A stretch of 64,000 nucleotides of DNA from Roseobacter sp. (GTDB taxonomy: Bacteria; Pseudomonadota; Alphaproteobacteria; Rhodobacterales; Rhodobacteraceae): the NCBI GenBank assembly GCA_015665415.1, contig JADFAE010000007.1, positions 248,001 to 312,000 of the forward strand. The letters run 5' to 3'. A program made the position numbers and the translations under genes. The notes beneath the pieces are model-generated. The model saw only the letters and a list, made by a program, of their open reading frames with translations. It was not told where the DNA came from and did no database searches. Shown here piece after piece: positions 63,699 through 64,000 of the stretch; the first letter of the stretch is position 1, and every line of letters starts with the position of its first letter.

Positions 63699-64000
63699 AT
63701 GTCCGATTTTCCAACCAAGGCCCGCGTGGTCATCATCGGCGGCGGCGTCATTGGCGCCTCCAGCCTGTATCATCTGGCCAAGAAGGGCTGGAGTGATTGC
63801 GTTTTGCTGGAAAAGAACGAGCTGACCGCGGGTTCGACCTGGCATGCGGCCGGCAATGTGCCGACCTTTTCCACCTCCTGGTCGATCATGAACATGCAGC
63901 GCTACTCGACCGAGCTTTATGCCCGTCTCGGCGAAGAGGTCGATTATCCGATGAACTATCACCAGACCGGCTCGATCCGTCTGGCCCATACCAAAGAGCG
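63699..64000 (+). CDS. FAD-dependent dimethylglycine/sarcosine dehydrogenase-like protein (5' part)
   Basis: The first 100 residues are present; the gene continues past the window. The FAD-binding VVIIGGGVIGASSLYHLAKKG (about 9-29) is followed by LLEKNELTAGSTWHAAG, in which the His after Trp corresponds to the covalent FAD site of dimethylglycine and sarcosine dehydrogenases. Full-length members carry a C-terminal GcvT-type folate domain. GGGAGAG precedes the ATG. It follows gfa by 17 bases and is probably in the same operon. Confidence 0.88.
   Translation, partial: MSDFPTKARVVIIGGGVIGASSLYHLAKKGWSDCVLLEKNELTAGSTWHAAGNVPTFSTSWSIMNMQRYSTELYARLGEEVDYPMNYHQTGSIRLAHTKE

Overview
This 64 kb window looks like ordinary chromosome from a Roseobacter-group alphaproteobacterium (Rhodobacteraceae; a Phaeobacter/Ruegeria-like genome is my best guess). 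The evidence is high G+C, a CcrM GANTC methyltransferase, a Rhodobacter-type porin, DUF2125 and DUF3576 proteins, an extended RibA, and a dense housekeeping gene set. I see no rRNA, prophage, insertion sequence or CRISPR array. One tRNA gene (Lys, TTT) is present. Both ends cut genes: mtaB at the left and a dimethylglycine/sarcosine dehydrogenase-like flavoprotein at the right.

Layout. 1-2.1 kb: mtaB, dapF and tRNA-Lys. 2.3-7.8 kb: an accessory block with a DnaQ-like exonuclease, a TetR regulator with a palindromic operator, a haloalkane dehalogenase, and an unusual pair made of a fused alpha-beta 2-oxoacid dehydrogenase E1 and an atypical FabD-like acyltransferase. 8-11.5 kb: a DUF427-adenylate cyclase fusion, a membrane protein with a C-terminal winged helix, and two small exported proteins. 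11.6-20.6 kb: rnhB, ccrM, a membrane adenylate cyclase, a globin-coupled chemoreceptor, alkB, mutY, dciA and a DsbA-like protein. 20.6-26.6 kb: a minus-strand envelope operon (pmbA, cysQ-like, Kdo-transferase-like, lpxK) preceded by a DUF2125 gene. 26.7-30.7 kb: SDR, crotonase-like, VOC, flavoprotein and GST. 30.8-35.5 kb: leuS-lptE-holA and a DUF3576 lipoprotein. 35.9-45.1 kb: porin, yggS, a PEBP-like protein, an L,D-transpeptidase with ribA, an orphan OmpR-type regulator, a GBBH-like dioxygenase, xthA, and cnoX-LonN-Trm112. 45.4-57.2 kb: ubiH-like, amidase, aminotransferase, ftsK, lolA, hybrid kinase, lytic transglycosylase, AEC transporter and hspQ. 57.4-64 kb: gamma-glutamyltransferase, an anti-sigma kinase/STAS pair, thiolase, msrC, and a cluster of XRE-cupin regulator, LysE exporter, GFA-like protein and FAD demethylase.

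Working together: several short operons are supported by 4-14 bp overlaps (E1/acyltransferase, dciA/dsbA-like, pmbA/cysQ and waaA-like/lpxK, leuS/lptE/holA, SDR/crotonase, ribA/LDT, LonN/Trm112, lysE/gfa). Strong hairpin-plus-T terminators separate many of them.

The most interesting items are: the E1-acyltransferase pair, whose acyltransferase has Met where FabD has its malonate-binding Arg; a membrane-tethered winged-helix protein with the reverse of ToxR order; a crotonase lacking both catalytic glutamates; a five-copy family of about 60 bp intergenic elements with conserved ends and variable hairpin cores; a second repeat in inverted orientation around msrC; GANTC sites just upstream of ccrM; and a G10 tract inside alkB. 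No single locus is an obvious new defence or mobile system.
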